Assembly (NCBI RefSeq): GCF_000282455.1
Contig: NZ_AKJG01000155.1
Coordinates: 1 to 64,000, forward strand
Source: Pseudomonas sp. GM74
GTDB lineage: Bacteria > Pseudomonadota > Gammaproteobacteria > Pseudomonadales > Pseudomonadaceae
DNA: 64,000 nucleotides
Direction of reading: 5' to 3'
Of this stretch, positions 1 through 9,086 are shown piece by piece. Both the position numbers and the translations under genes were made by a program. The notes under the pieces are model-generated. The model worked only from the letters and a program-made list of their open reading frames with translations, had not been told where the DNA came from and did no database searches. Position 1 is the first letter of the stretch, and every line of letters begins with the position of its first letter.

Positions 1-839
1 TGTATGGCTACTACCCGCCGGTACTGCGTTGGCGCGTGGACCTGACGGTGTGGCTGGCGATTGTCGGCGTGGCGCCGTTGTTTATCTCGCGCTTTCACCA
101 TAAAGCGGTGTACGGGCTGAGCTTCCTGGTGCTGTACCCGATCATTGCCTGGTGCCTGCTGCATGGCGGCGTATTGGGTCTGGACGCCGTGGCGACCAGC
201 CAGTGGGGCGGCCTGATGCTGACCCTGGTGATCGCTACCGTCGGCATCGCCGGTGCGTTGCCGCTGGGGATTGTCCTGGCGCTGGGCCGTCGTTCGAACA
301 TGCCGGCGATTCGCGTGGTCTGCGTGACCTTCATCGAATTCTGGCGCGGCGTGCCGTTGATCACGGTGCTGTTCATGTCCTCGGTGATGCTGCCGTTGTT
401 CCTGCCTGAAGGCATGAACTTCGACAAGCTGCTGCGGGCGCTGATCGGCGTGATCCTGTTCCAGTCGGCCTACGTGGCCGAGGTGGTGCGCGGCGGTCTG
501 CAAGCAATTCCAAAAGGTCAGTACGAAGCGGCAGCGGCGATGGGCCTGGGTTACTGGCGCAGCATGGGCCTGGTGATTCTGCCGCAAGCCCTGAAGCTGG
601 TGATCCCCGGCATCGTCAACACCTTCATTGCGCTGTTCAAGGACACGAGCCTGGTGATCATCATCGGCCTGTTCGACCTGCTCAACAGCGTCAAGCAAGC
701 CGCCGCCGACCCGAAGTGGCTGGGCATGGCCACCGAAGGCTATGTGTTCGCCGCCCTGGTGTTCTGGATTTTCTGTTTTGGTATGTCGCGCTATTCCATG
801 CATCTGGAACGCAAGCTCGACACTGGCCACAAGCGCTAA
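1..839 (+). CDS. aapM: General L-amino-acid ABC transporter permease AapM (5' truncated by window)
   Basis: Inner-membrane permease of a polar amino-acid uptake system (HisM/GltK superfamily). The reading frame is already open at the window edge (codons run from base 3), so the N-terminus lies upstream; the GTG at 36 is internal. Several hydrophobic segments are visible, and the permease EAA-loop is present around bases 520-590 ([12 protein letters not shown]). It lies 28 bp before the ATPase gene aapP in the same direction, so this is the distal end of an aapJQMP-type operon. Family assignment is from known AapM/BztC proteins; the exact substrate range (glutamate, aspartate, glutamine and others) is inferred. 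Confidence 0.9.
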   Translation, partial: YGYYPPVLRWRVDLTVWLAIVGVAPLFISRFHHKAVYGLSFLVLYPIIAWCLLHGGVLGLDAVATSQWGGLMLTLVIATVGIAGALPLGIVLALGRRSNMPAIRVVCVTFIEFWRGVPLITVLFMSSVMLPLFLPEGMNFDKLLRALIGVILFQSAYVAEVVRGGLQAIPKGQYEAAAAMGLGYWRSMGLVILPQALKLVIPGIVNTFIALFKDTSLVIIIGLFDLLNSVKQAAADPKWLGMATEGYVFAALVFWIFCFGMSRYSMHLERKLDTGHKR

Positions 840-867
840 GTCGCTACCTAATTTAGGAAGTTTTGTG

Positions 868-1632
868 ATGAGCGAAGCAATCAAACAGCCTGTGAGCCCT
901 GAAGGCATTATTCAGATGCAGGGCGTGAACAAGTGGTACGGTCAGTTTCACGTACTCAAGGACATCAACCTCAACGTCAAGCAGGGCGAGCGTATCGTAC
1001 TGTGCGGCCCGTCGGGTTCCGGCAAGTCCACCACCATCCGCTGCCTCAACCGCCTGGAAGAACACCAGCAGGGCCGCATCGTGGTCGATGGCGTGGAACT
1101 GACCAACGACCTCAAGCAGATCGAAGCGATCCGTCGTGAAGTCGGCATGGTGTTCCAGCACTTCAACCTGTTCCCGCACCTGACCATCCTGCAGAACTGC
1201 ACTTTGGCGCCGATGTGGGTGCGCAAGATGCCCAAGCGCAAGGCCGAGGAAATCGCCATGCACTATCTGGAGCGCGTACGCATTCCGGAGCAGGCGCACA
1301 AGTACCCGGGGCAACTGTCCGGCGGCCAGCAACAGCGTGTGGCGATTGCCCGTGCGCTGTGCATGAAACCGAAGATCATGCTGTTCGACGAACCGACCTC
1401 GGCACTCGATCCGGAGATGGTGAAAGAGGTACTGGACACCATGATCGGCCTGGCCGAAGACGGCATGACCATGCTCTGCGTGACCCACGAAATGGGCTTT
1501 GCCCGCACCGTGGCCAACCGCGTGATCTTCATGGACAAGGGTGAAATCGTCGAACAGGCTGCGCCGAACGACTTCTTCGACAACCCGCAGAATGAACGGA
1601 CCAAGCTGTTCCTGAGCCAGATCCTGCATTGA
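868..1632 (+). CDS. aapP: General L-amino-acid ABC transporter ATP-binding protein AapP
   Basis: Cytoplasmic ATPase of 254 aa that powers the AapQM permease. Walker A (GPSGSGKST), Q-loop ([10 protein letters not shown]), ABC signature (LSGGQQQR), Walker B ([13 protein letters not shown]) and the switch histidine (VTHEMGFA) are all readable. The ATG at 868 follows an AGGAAG ribosome site, whereas the longer upstream frame only reads through the end of aapM. It is the last gene of the operon and is followed by a strong intrinsic terminator. Confidence 0.95.
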   Translation: MSEAIKQPVSPEGIIQMQGVNKWYGQFHVLKDINLNVKQGERIVLCGPSGSGKSTTIRCLNRLEEHQQGRIVVDGVELTNDLKQIEAIRREVGMVFQHFNLFPHLTILQNCTLAPMWVRKMPKRKAEEIAMHYLERVRIPEQAHKYPGQLSGGQQQRVAIARALCMKPKIMLFDEPTSALDPEMVKEVLDTMIGLAEDGMTMLCVTHEMGFARTVANRVIFMDKGEIVEQAAPNDFFDNPQNERTKLFLSQILH

Positions 1633-1648
1633 TCGACCCCAGGCACTG

Positions 1649-1680
1649 AAATAAACCCGGACCGAGTTCCGGGTTTATTT
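1649..1680 (+). terminator. Rho-independent terminator after aapP
   Basis: A 13-bp perfect stem (1649-1661 with 1668-1680, loop CCGAGT) of the AAATAAACCCGGA type runs into T-rich sequence 17 bp after the aapP stop. It would end the amino-acid transporter transcript. Confidence 0.9.
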
Positions 1681-1702
1681 TTGCCCGCGATTTTGTGCCC
1701 AA

Positions 1703-1795
1703 CCCTGTAGGAGCTGCCGAAGGCTGCGATCTTTTGATTTTGCTTTTTCAAAAGCGAAGATCAAAAGATCGCAGCCTTCGGCAGCTCCTACAGGG
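1703..1795. repeat. REP-type inverted repeat (GTAGGAGCTGCCGAAGGCTGC family)
   Basis: Two 36-base arms (1703-1738 and 1760-1795) are perfect reverse complements around a 21-base AT-rich spacer. The unit CTGTAGGAGCTGCCGAAGG is a familiar Pseudomonas intergenic palindromic repeat, and a paired, inverted arrangement is typical of REP doublets (REPINs). It sits between the aap terminator and the GntR promoter. Confidence 0.85.
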
Positions 1796-1814
1796 GTTGT
1801 GTGGGCAGCTTAAG

Positions 1815-1854
1815 CTGACTAACATGTCAGAAAATTCATCCTATGATTGGATGA
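1815..1854 (+). promoter_or_regulatory. Candidate promoter/operator of the GntR-MFS pair
   Basis: Two palindromes lie side by side just upstream of the regulator gene: CTGAC-N6-GTCAG (1815-1830) and TCATCC-TATGATT-GGATGA (1836-1854). The centre of the second contains a -10-like TATGAT (1842-1847). The placement suggests autoregulation by the adjacent GntR protein. This is inference from symmetry and position only. Confidence 0.45.
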
Positions 1855-1867
1855 GAGGGCGAATTCC

Positions 1868-2527
1868 ATGTCAGAAATCTCTCCATTAGTGAAACGATCC
1901 CTGGTCGATCAGGCCCTGGACCAACTGCGCCTGCGCATCAACCAGGGCGTTTGGGTCGTGGGCCAGCGTTTGCCCACCGAACCTGAGTTGTCCGCCGAGC
2001 TGGGCATCAGCCGCAACACCGTGCGCGAAGCCATGCGGGTGTTGGCGTTCTCCGGGTTGATCGAAATCCGTCAGGGTGACGGCAGTTACCTGCGGGCGGT
2101 GGTCGATCCGCTCGATACCTTGAAGGCACTGTCCCGTTGTTCCCTTGAGCAGGCCCGGGAAACCCGGCACATCCTCGAAGTCGAGGCCATCGGCCTGGCG
2201 GCAGTGCGCCGCACCGACGAAGACCTGGTGGCATTGCGCGAGGCCCTGGGTGTCAGCGGCAGCCACTATCACGGCGATCTCGACACCTACATCGCCTGCG
2301 ACCTGGTGTTTCATCGCCGTCTGGTGGACGCCGCGCACAACCCGACCCTCAGCGAGTTGTATCGCTATTTTTCCAGCATCGTCGGCGCGCAACTGCGCCA
2401 GACCCTGAGCATCGTCCCGCGCCGCCAGGAAGTGTTCGACCTGCACATCGAGTTGCTCGATGCCGTCGAGCAACGCGACCCGGAACGGGCCAAAGCCCTG
2501 TCGAGGCAGTTGATCAATGAACCTTGA
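1868..2527 (+). CDS. FadR/GntR-family transcriptional regulator (FCD domain)
   Basis: A 219-aa DNA-binding regulator. The N-terminal winged helix of the GntR family spans about residues 10-75 (VGQRLPTEPELSAELGISRNTVREAM), followed by an all-helical FCD ligand domain (residues 85-215) that usually binds a small carboxylate through metal-ligating Asp/His residues (D..FH..L pattern near 148). The ATG at 1868 (MSEISP) is favoured over the earlier ATG because the domain begins directly after it. Its end overlaps the next gene, an exporter, so it probably controls that gene and itself. The effector is unknown. Confidence 0.88.
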   Translation: MSEISPLVKRSLVDQALDQLRLRINQGVWVVGQRLPTEPELSAELGISRNTVREAMRVLAFSGLIEIRQGDGSYLRAVVDPLDTLKALSRCSLEQARETRHILEVEAIGLAAVRRTDEDLVALREALGVSGSHYHGDLDTYIACDLVFHRRLVDAAHNPTLSELYRYFSSIVGAQLRQTLSIVPRRQEVFDLHIELLDAVEQRDPERAKALSRQLINEP

Positions 2528-2540
2528 AACCGAGAGATCC

Positions 2541-3821
2541 ATGCACCGCAGTGAGTTATCCACAACCTCAAAACGTTCGGCCGAACTGGAAGAGCTGCTG
2601 ATCGATGCCGAGGCTGATGACGAACAGGTCCAGCAGGCCCACCCGGTTCTACGGCGGCCGTGGTTGTTGCTGCTGGGCCTGATTCTGGTGGCGCTGAACC
2701 TGCGCCCGGCGTTGTCGAGCATGGCGCCGATGCTCAGCGAGGTCTCGAAATCCCTTGGCTTGTCGGCGTCCGCGGCGGGGTTGCTGACCACGTTGCCGGT
2801 GCTTTGCCTGGGCCTGTTTGCGCCGTTGGCACCCGTGCTGGCACGGCGATTTGGTGCGGAGCGGGTGGTGCTGGGCATTCTTCTGACCCTGGCGTGCGGG
2901 ATCATCCTGCGCAGTTCGTTCGGTGAGATCGGCCTGTTTGCCGGCAGTGTGCTGGCCGGAGCCAGCATCGGCGTGATCGGCGTGTTGCTGCCGGGCATCG
3001 TCAAGCGCGATTTCCCGAAGCAGGCCGGGACCATGACCGGTGTCTATACCATGGCCCTGTGCCTGGGCGCGGCAATGGCGGCGGGTGCGACCGTGCCGTT
3101 GAGTGAACACTTTGACAAGAGCTGGGCGCAGGGCCTCGGTTTCTGGGTCATTCCGGCATTGGCGGCTGCGCTGTTCTGGTTGCCGCAAGTCGGCCAGAAA
3201 CACGGCGCGCACAACGTGGCCTACCGGGTTCGGGGATTGTTACGCGATCCGCTGGCCTGGCAGGTGACCCTGTACATGGGCCTGCAATCGTCCCTGGCCT
3301 ACATCGTGTTCGGCTGGTTGCCGTCGATCCTGATCGGACGTGGCCTGACCCCGACCCAGGCCGGACTGGTGCTGTCGGGTTCGGTGATCGTGCAACTGGT
3401 CAGCTCCCTCGCCGCGCCATGGCTGGCGACACGGGGCAAGGACCAGCGCCTGGCGATCGTGATCGTGATGGTCCTGACCCTCGGTGGTCTGTTCGGTTGC
3501 CTGTATGCGCCAATTGATGGCTTGTGGGGCTGGGCGATTGTGCTGGGGTTGGGGCAGGGCGCCACGTTCAGCCTGGCCTTGACCCTGATTGTGCTGCGCT
3601 CGCGGGACTCCCACGTGGCGGCAAACCTGTCGAGCATGGCCCAGGGTTTTGGTTACACCCTGGCGTCCATGGGGCCGTTCGCGGTCGGCATCGTGCATGA
3701 CTGGACCGGCGGCTGGACGGCCGTGGGCTGGATCTTCGGTGTCATCGGCCTTGGTGCGATCATCGCCGGCCTCGGAGCCGGGCGAGCGCTGTACGTGCAG
3801 GTGGTCAGCGAGAAAATTTAG
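2541..3821 (+). CDS. MFS transporter, CynX/NimT family
   Basis: A roughly 426-aa inner-membrane transporter with about twelve hydrophobic segments after a charged N-terminal tail (residues 1-38). LNLRPALSSMAPML and the LLPGIVKRDFP loop are characteristic of the cyanate/2-nitroimidazole permease (CynX/NimT) branch. An in-frame ATG at 2517 overlaps the regulator stop by 11 bp and would add 8 residues; the ATG at 2541 has a better purine-rich site (GAGAGA). Either way the gene is translationally coupled to the GntR gene. The substrate is not known. Confidence 0.85.
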   Translation: MHRSELSTTSKRSAELEELLIDAEADDEQVQQAHPVLRRPWLLLLGLILVALNLRPALSSMAPMLSEVSKSLGLSASAAGLLTTLPVLCLGLFAPLAPVLARRFGAERVVLGILLTLACGIILRSSFGEIGLFAGSVLAGASIGVIGVLLPGIVKRDFPKQAGTMTGVYTMALCLGAAMAAGATVPLSEHFDKSWAQGLGFWVIPALAAALFWLPQVGQKHGAHNVAYRVRGLLRDPLAWQVTLYMGLQSSLAYIVFGWLPSILIGRGLTPTQAGLVLSGSVIVQLVSSLAAPWLATRGKDQRLAIVIVMVLTLGGLFGCLYAPIDGLWGWAIVLGLGQGATFSLALTLIVLRSRDSHVAANLSSMAQGFGYTLASMGPFAVGIVHDWTGGWTAVGWIFGVIGLGAIIAGLGAGRALYVQVVSEKI

Positions 3822-3834
3822 AAGCGGTCAAGGG

Positions 3835-4977
3835 CTACAAATACAGGACTTCCAGTGTCGCTGAACCATCGAGGATCACTTTGTCGGTGAGATCCAGGGT
3901 CGAAGTGGGGGCAATGACGGCCTCGACCGTTACCTTCGTGGTGAAGTTCTGGATCGGCACCGGGCCTGAGAGGCTGCCGGCATTATGGGTAAACCCCAGG
4001 AGACTTCTCTGAGCCATCGGTATCGGGTTCGAACTGGCACGACTCCAGGCCACGCCGCCGGTGGTGGAATCGGTTCGGTACAGGCGGGGGAGGTTGTCGG
4101 CGCTGGCGTCGGTGGGGTCGACGCTCAGCGAGTACAGACCGATTTTATTGCTGCTGTTGTCCAGACCGAGGCCGTAGTAAATCTCGCTGGTGGCGGTGGC
4201 CGAGCCTGCGCGGTTGTCGTGCATGAGCAGGGCAAAGGGGGTCGGGGCATCGCAGCCAACCTGTAGGGTCAAGTTCTTGGGTGGCAGGCGAGTGCTGTTG
4301 TCGCGATCAAGATCGTTTTTCGACATCCGACCGAAATCCACCCGACCGCCATTGGACAGTTTCACGTGACAGGCGGCGGGCGCAAAACGTGCACGCAGGG
4401 TTATCTCTGCGGAGCGCCCCGCGGCGACCGGCTCGAACAGCCCGGAGGTTTCCCAGGCAGCGGCGTCACGAAGCTGCGACACCTGCGCCTGTGTCCAGGC
4501 TGTCAGTTGAAGTTGAGCCGACAGGTTTTTCCCTCGCACGGCGGCGCCACTGCGCACTGGAACAATGGCCTGCCCAGGTCGCCAAGGCAGGCCTGAGGCT
4601 GTGGCCTGCGGTGCTTGGCCGGCAGTGGAAATCAAACCCAGGTCCACCGATTGTCCATCTAGCACCGCATCACTAATGTGCAGGGCATAGCTGCCGTGGT
4701 CGGCGAGCCGAAAGCGCTCTGCGGTCGCAGCGACGGCGCGATAGAACACACTCATGTCGGCGGGTTGCGGGCAGTTCAGGTTCAAGCTCACGCGACGTTC
4801 ACCCAAGGTTTGCTCTTGGGGTTCGGGAGTGCGAATCGCCCTTTGCATCAAACCGTAATCGAGTATCGACTGGCTCAGGCTCAGCCGGCAGTCATCGGCG
4901 AGCGCCCGGGCATCGGGCGTGAGCCCGCCCAGCGTCAGGGTGGCGAAGGTCAGCATCAAAGGTGCGGACAGTTTCAT
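3835..4977 (-). CDS. DUF1120 domain protein, probable fimbrial tip/adhesin subunit
   Basis: A 380-aa secreted protein with a signal peptide (MKLSAPLMLTFATLTLGG, cleavage near residue 27) and two similar halves, each with conserved cysteines. The second half (about 190-380) resembles the single-domain pilin at 8460: both have ACHVKLSNGG/ACTPSLSGGG followed by VDYG/VDFG-K, then L.V.CDAP and a DNRAG motif. DUF1120 proteins accompany chaperone-usher systems. It is last in the operon, 10 bp after the usher, the usual place for a tip adhesin. The ATG at 4977 precedes the signal peptide; the longer frame reads back into the usher. Confidence 0.82.
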   Translation of the reverse strand: MKLSAPLMLTFATLTLGGLTPDARALADDCRLSLSQSILDYGLMQRAIRTPEPQEQTLGERRVSLNLNCPQPADMSVFYRAVAATAERFRLADHGSYALHISDAVLDGQSVDLGLISTAGQAPQATASGLPWRPGQAIVPVRSGAAVRGKNLSAQLQLTAWTQAQVSQLRDAAAWETSGLFEPVAAGRSAEITLRARFAPAACHVKLSNGGRVDFGRMSKNDLDRDNSTRLPPKNLTLQVGCDAPTPFALLMHDNRAGSATATSEIYYGLGLDNSSNKIGLYSLSVDPTDASADNLPRLYRTDSTTGGVAWSRASSNPIPMAQRSLLGFTHNAGSLSGPVPIQNFTTKVTVEAVIAPTSTLDLTDKVILDGSATLEVLYL

Positions 4978-4987
4978 GCAGTCATCC

Positions 4988-7471
4988 TTATGGCGTGCGG
5001 CATTGGGCGAGGGCGGTTTCGAAGTACGCCTGGGAGTCGGCCTTGACCGGCAGCTCGAAGTGCAGCTCACAGCGATCCAGGCCAGGTGCGGTTATCCACA
5101 GGGTGGGAGTCGCCAGGACATTGGGCAGAAATACCAGCCCGCCTTCCTGTACGAGCGTGACGAACTCGCCATCGTCGGTGTTCACCGTCGCGCCACGGGG
5201 CAGCGATGCGCCGTTGTCCAAGGTGACTTTGAGCAAGGCGCGGCGAGTCTGGATGACCCCGAACTCGACCTTGTCGACGGCGCCGCGCCCGGCGGATATC
5301 ACCGCCAGGCCGTTGTTGATATCGAGATTGCGCGGCAGCGAGCGGGTTTCGACTTCCACCGGGTTGCGGCCATAGGCCGTCACGTGTGGAACCACGGCTC
5401 GACCTTGCCAATCGGTCCACACCGGGCCGCTGGGGGTGGAGACTTTGATGGCGGCGGCATCGCCTACCGACAGCAACGCGAAGGTTTCACGCACGGGATA
5501 AGGCGACAGTGTCAGGCCATCGCCATGCAACACCGCCCCACCGCGTGCTCCCACCTGGTAACTGGGGCGCTGGGCATCAGTGCGGGTATAGCTCACGTCC
5601 AGTTGGCTGTAGCGTGGCAGGATAGAAACACCGGCGGAAGACTGCACTTGTCTGTCGCGACTGTCATGCTCAACGCCGACCCGGTAACTCAAGTGATCGT
5701 TGAGTTGTTCGTTCAAACCCACACCGCTGCGATGTTCGCCGGCAGAGCTGCGAACCCAGGTTCGCCCCCGACGGTTTTCACCCAACGGAATGCTGAGGTT
5801 CAGATAGGCGCTGTCATCGATGTTCCGGGTGCCGCGGACTTGCCATTGCACCGTGGCCGAGACCGATACACCGCCGATGAGGGTGCCCCAGGATGCCATG
5901 GCGCGGCTGCTGCTTTGTCCGTCGAAGGACGTTGAGCGGCTGAGACTGGCGCTGAGTGCACCAGTCCCGGAAGGCGACCAGGACAGCCCCAGGTTTTGTT
6001 GGTCGCGATAACGGGACCGGTTGCGCGGCGACTCGGTTTCGAGCACCGCTTGCGACAGTTCGCGATAACCGAAGGACCGGTGGGACGTCCCGGCATTCAT
6101 TGACCATTGTTCACCCAAGCGATGCGAAAGGTTCAAATCGGCCTGAATGCCTTTTTCGGGGTGACTGGAACTGACTTCAGAGGTTTGCAGACTTGTCTGC
6201 AGCTGCGTATCGGTCCAGGGCAGCAAGCCCACGCCTGCGGCTATTGCACGATAATCGGCGGCACCCGTGGCGCCCGTGCTGAGCATGACGTGTGGATTCA
6301 ATGCCCCGCTCCAGCTCCCGCTGATCAGCCAGGGATCGTTGGTCTGTATATCGCCGAAGTGACGTAGCTGGCCGGCAGTCAGCGAAAAGCCAGACGCCGG
6401 GAGCTCCATTCCGAGCAGAGACGCCGGGACGGTAAAGCGCTGCTCGCTGCCAGTGGTTTCCTTGACCACGACTTCGACATCGGAACGGCTGTCGAGACGC
6501 TGAACGTTGCTCAGGGAGAAGGGGCCGGCGGGCACCACGGTCGAGTGGATCAGTGACCCGTTCTGCCGAATTTCGATCTGGGCCTGGCCGTGGGCAATGC
6601 CTTCGATGGGCCTGCCTTGGCTTTCGGTCTGCAGCGCCTGCTCGGTCATCAGTTGCACGCCGGTAATCTGCGCAGTGGCCAGTACCGGGTTATAGAGGTT
6701 GATCTGACCGGCCTGAAGCACCGTTTGATAACCGGTGAAGGTGCGTTGGACGTAGGCTGCAAGGTGACTGGTTCGGGACACTTCGTTCTGCCAGGTCTGC
6801 ACCTGGCGGCTGCGGACGATCCAGTCGCCGGCATTGAAACCGACTTCGGTATTGGCCGACAGGTAGCGATTCGATTGGTCGTCGTAATGGCTGTAAAGGC
6901 TGTTGACGTCATAGTTGAGCAACCCGGCGACGCCACCGGTCTGATAACCCGAGAAGTCCCGGACCTTCGCACGCATGGCGTCCGTGGGCACGATCAATGA
7001 CAGACCGAGATTGGCGGGGTCCTGTTCGATCAGGGTTTGCGGCCAAGTGCCGAGAACGTCAAAACAACGAGGGTCGTTGGTGGGGGCGGTGGGCTCGCTC
7101 AGGTTTGCCGCATCAAGCAAGGCATGGTCAAAGCACAAGTCGCCCTCATTGTTGAACGTAACGTCTACGCGTCCCTGGCGCTGACCATTAACTGTGAGTG
7201 TGATCGGATGGCGGCCGACGGTGAATCGCGGGGCGTTCAGCAGTTGGGTCGCCAGCGCCGGATCGATACCGCGCTGGACCAGTGTCTTCTGGTCGAACGA
7301 GGTCAGCAACGAAGCACTGCCGGGATCTTCGGCGCGGGCATCGAGCACCATCAGCACGTTGGTCATCAGCAACACCACGCCGGTGCGCAGCGGCGGCAGT
7401 CGAGGACGAGTGTCGGCACGCCTGAAAGCAGGCATGGCTTCGCCGCCACGGTATTTCAGTACAGTGTTCAT
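4988..7471 (-). CDS. Outer-membrane fimbrial usher (PapC/FimD family)
   Basis: Pore and assembly platform for chaperone-usher pili in the outer membrane, about 827 aa, normal for the family. Visible parts are a signal segment (about residues 20-48), an N-terminal chaperone-binding domain with a C-x-C type pair (LCFDHALL...RCFDVLG), a long beta-barrel with an embedded plug (FSLSNVQRLDSRSDVEVVVKE), and a C-terminal domain ending in cysteines (CELHFELP...AQC). An in-frame GTG at 7480 could add three residues. It lies between chaperone and tip-like genes in one minus-strand operon. Confidence 0.92.
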   Translation of the reverse strand: MNTVLKYRGGEAMPAFRRADTRPRLPPLRTGVVLLMTNVLMVLDARAEDPGSASLLTSFDQKTLVQRGIDPALATQLLNAPRFTVGRHPITLTVNGQRQGRVDVTFNNEGDLCFDHALLDAANLSEPTAPTNDPRCFDVLGTWPQTLIEQDPANLGLSLIVPTDAMRAKVRDFSGYQTGGVAGLLNYDVNSLYSHYDDQSNRYLSANTEVGFNAGDWIVRSRQVQTWQNEVSRTSHLAAYVQRTFTGYQTVLQAGQINLYNPVLATAQITGVQLMTEQALQTESQGRPIEGIAHGQAQIEIRQNGSLIHSTVVPAGPFSLSNVQRLDSRSDVEVVVKETTGSEQRFTVPASLLGMELPASGFSLTAGQLRHFGDIQTNDPWLISGSWSGALNPHVMLSTGATGAADYRAIAAGVGLLPWTDTQLQTSLQTSEVSSSHPEKGIQADLNLSHRLGEQWSMNAGTSHRSFGYRELSQAVLETESPRNRSRYRDQQNLGLSWSPSGTGALSASLSRSTSFDGQSSSRAMASWGTLIGGVSVSATVQWQVRGTRNIDDSAYLNLSIPLGENRRGRTWVRSSAGEHRSGVGLNEQLNDHLSYRVGVEHDSRDRQVQSSAGVSILPRYSQLDVSYTRTDAQRPSYQVGARGGAVLHGDGLTLSPYPVRETFALLSVGDAAAIKVSTPSGPVWTDWQGRAVVPHVTAYGRNPVEVETRSLPRNLDINNGLAVISAGRGAVDKVEFGVIQTRRALLKVTLDNGASLPRGATVNTDDGEFVTLVQEGGLVFLPNVLATPTLWITAPGLDRCELHFELPVKADSQAYFETALAQCRTP

Positions 7472-7580
7472 GGGGTTCACTTGGGTTGACCTGTGCGCTG
7501 GCCTGAACCACTACGGCATCAGGTTCGCGTTGGAACATCAGCGCCCGCTTTTCCCGGTTGGGGCTATCGGTGTTGCGGTT

Positions 7581-8297
7581 CTAAGGGGTGATCGGGGCGT
7601 CGTAGGGTGGCACTGCAAAGCCGTAGACGGTCGCCGGTTGAAGGCGTACCTGGGTGGCGGTTCTTGCTGGCACCGACATGCTGATCCGGTCACCGGGCAA
7701 CAGGTAGGTTCGCGGCAGCATTGCGGGGTCCCCGGAAGGCAGCATCTGTAGTTCCTGAGCCAGGCGTACGACGTAAGGTGTCTGGTTACTCACGGTCAGC
7801 TGGCCATCCTGCAGCGACCATCGCAGGTCGGTCCACGGAGTGCGGTTGGGCGCCAGGCTGGCTGGATGAAGGATGACCGGCAGGTTCTGGCGCACCGTTA
7901 CACCCACCCGGGCATGCCCGGCCTCGGCAGCGGACTTGCCTTGGGGGATGCCTTCAAAGATCACGCGTTTCAATCGCTGGGTGAGCAAGGGCTTTTCCGA
8001 TTGCAGGATGAAGCGGATCAACTGGGTCCCGGACGGTTCAACCCGTGCCAGCGGTGGCGTCACGAACACCAAGGGCTCGGTGTCTTCTGGAATGTTTTCA
8101 AGGGTGACGTGCAGCAACACCAGGCTGTCATCGGTATTGGTCACGGATACGGATGCCTCGCCGTTGGCCTCGTTGACGATCACCACGGAGGTGTCGGGAA
8201 CCATACCGTCGGCTTGAGCCAACTGAGGCGGGAACCATGCAAGTGCACCGACACCGAAGGGGATCAAATGGCGTGCGAATTTTAAAAACATCGTCAT
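7581..8297 (-). CDS. Periplasmic pilus chaperone (PapD/FimC-like)
   Basis: A 238-aa immunoglobulin-fold chaperone that caps pilin subunits in the periplasm. A signal peptide (residues 1-28, ...AWFPPQLAQA) is followed by the G1-strand hydrophobic pattern and the family signature region (VFVTPPLARVEPSGTQLIRF). The conserved pocket arginine and lysine are consistent with donor-strand complementation. The ATG at 8297 has an AAGG site 7 bp upstream. It stands between the pilin-like gene and the usher. Confidence 0.9.
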   Translation of the reverse strand: MTMFLKFARHLIPFGVGALAWFPPQLAQADGMVPDTSVVIVNEANGEASVSVTNTDDSLVLLHVTLENIPEDTEPLVFVTPPLARVEPSGTQLIRFILQSEKPLLTQRLKRVIFEGIPQGKSAAEAGHARVGVTVRQNLPVILHPASLAPNRTPWTDLRWSLQDGQLTVSNQTPYVVRLAQELQMLPSGDPAMLPRTYLLPGDRISMSVPARTATQVRLQPATVYGFAVPPYDAPITP

Positions 8298-8415
8298 GAC
8301 GTGCCTTATTGATGGTCACGAAAAAAGGTCGCTGACATGGGCCGTACTCGGAAATCACCGATAGCGCGAGAGGCAGAAGCAGAAGCGAGGACTTTGGCGA
8401 GAACCCTTCAGAGCA

Positions 8416-8445
8416 CGGGCAACGGCTGGAGTCAGCCGTTGCCCG
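8416..8445 (-). terminator. Strong hairpin after the first DUF1120 gene
   Basis: A perfect 12-bp inverted repeat, CGGGCAACGGCT / AGCCGTTGCCCG with a 6-base loop, begins 14 bp downstream of the pilin-like stop on the minus strand. It has no T tract. It may therefore be an mRNA-stabilising or partial-termination hairpin that sets a high pilin to low usher ratio, as seen in other fimbrial operons; that role is inferred. Confidence 0.6.
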
Positions 8446-8459
8446 AAGATGCTGTCGAG

Positions 8460-9086
8460 TTACAGGTAGGTGATTTGCAGGGTTGCCGAACCGTCGATTT
8501 TCTGTTCGTCGGTTAGCGTAAGGCCGTTGGCCGGGGCGATGGCGGTCAAGAGCAATATGTCCACGACGACATCTTGAACATCGTGGGGCGCCGTGACGCC
8601 TGTGTTAGCGCTGCCGAATGAAAGCAGGTCATCAGGTTTCAGCGCGGAGTTGTCAAGTTCAAGCCAGGTTTGGCCGTTGTCCTGAGACTGAATCGCCAGC
8701 GAAGGAACGTTTGCAACCGGATTCAGGTAGTGCAAAAAATAACGTCCGAGCTTTTCATTGCCGTTGATCAGGCCTAATCCGAAGGCACCGGCAGTAGACG
8801 AGGTGCCGGCTCTGTTGTCGACGGGAACAATTGCAAACTTCACAGGTGCGTCGCAGCTCACGGTCAGTTGGAGGGTTCTGTCTTGAAATGGGGTGTGGGT
8901 GTCCGGATTCAAATCCTTTGCGGAGATTTTTCCATAATCCACAACACCACCACCGGACAGGCTCGGTGTACAGGCTGCCGGTGTAATCAGGCCTGTGACG
9001 GTCAAGTCGGTGCTGGAGCTGCCGTACGCGAACGAAGTCACGCTAAAGAGTAATGCAGTGCCTAGGGTCATCAGTGTCTTGTTCAT
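8460..9086 (-). CDS. DUF1120 domain protein, probable major fimbrial subunit
   Basis: A 208-aa secreted protein with a clear signal peptide (MNKTLMTLGTALLFSVTSFAYG). The mature part holds two cysteines (ACTPSLSGG and VSCDAP) at pilin-like spacing, a DNRAG motif, and a C-terminus of alternating hydrophobic residues ending in Tyr-Leu (ATLQITYL), similar to donor-strand pilin tails. The ATG at 9086 starts the signal peptide; the upstream frame has none. It is first in the operon and followed by a strong hairpin, which fits an abundant structural subunit. Identification as major subunit is inferred. Confidence 0.82.
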   Translation of the reverse strand: MNKTLMTLGTALLFSVTSFAYGSSSTDLTVTGLITPAACTPSLSGGGVVDYGKISAKDLNPDTHTPFQDRTLQLTVSCDAPVKFAIVPVDNRAGTSSTAGAFGLGLINGNEKLGRYFLHYLNPVANVPSLAIQSQDNGQTWLELDNSALKPDDLLSFGSANTGVTAPHDVQDVVVDILLLTAIAPANGLTLTDEQKIDGSATLQITYL

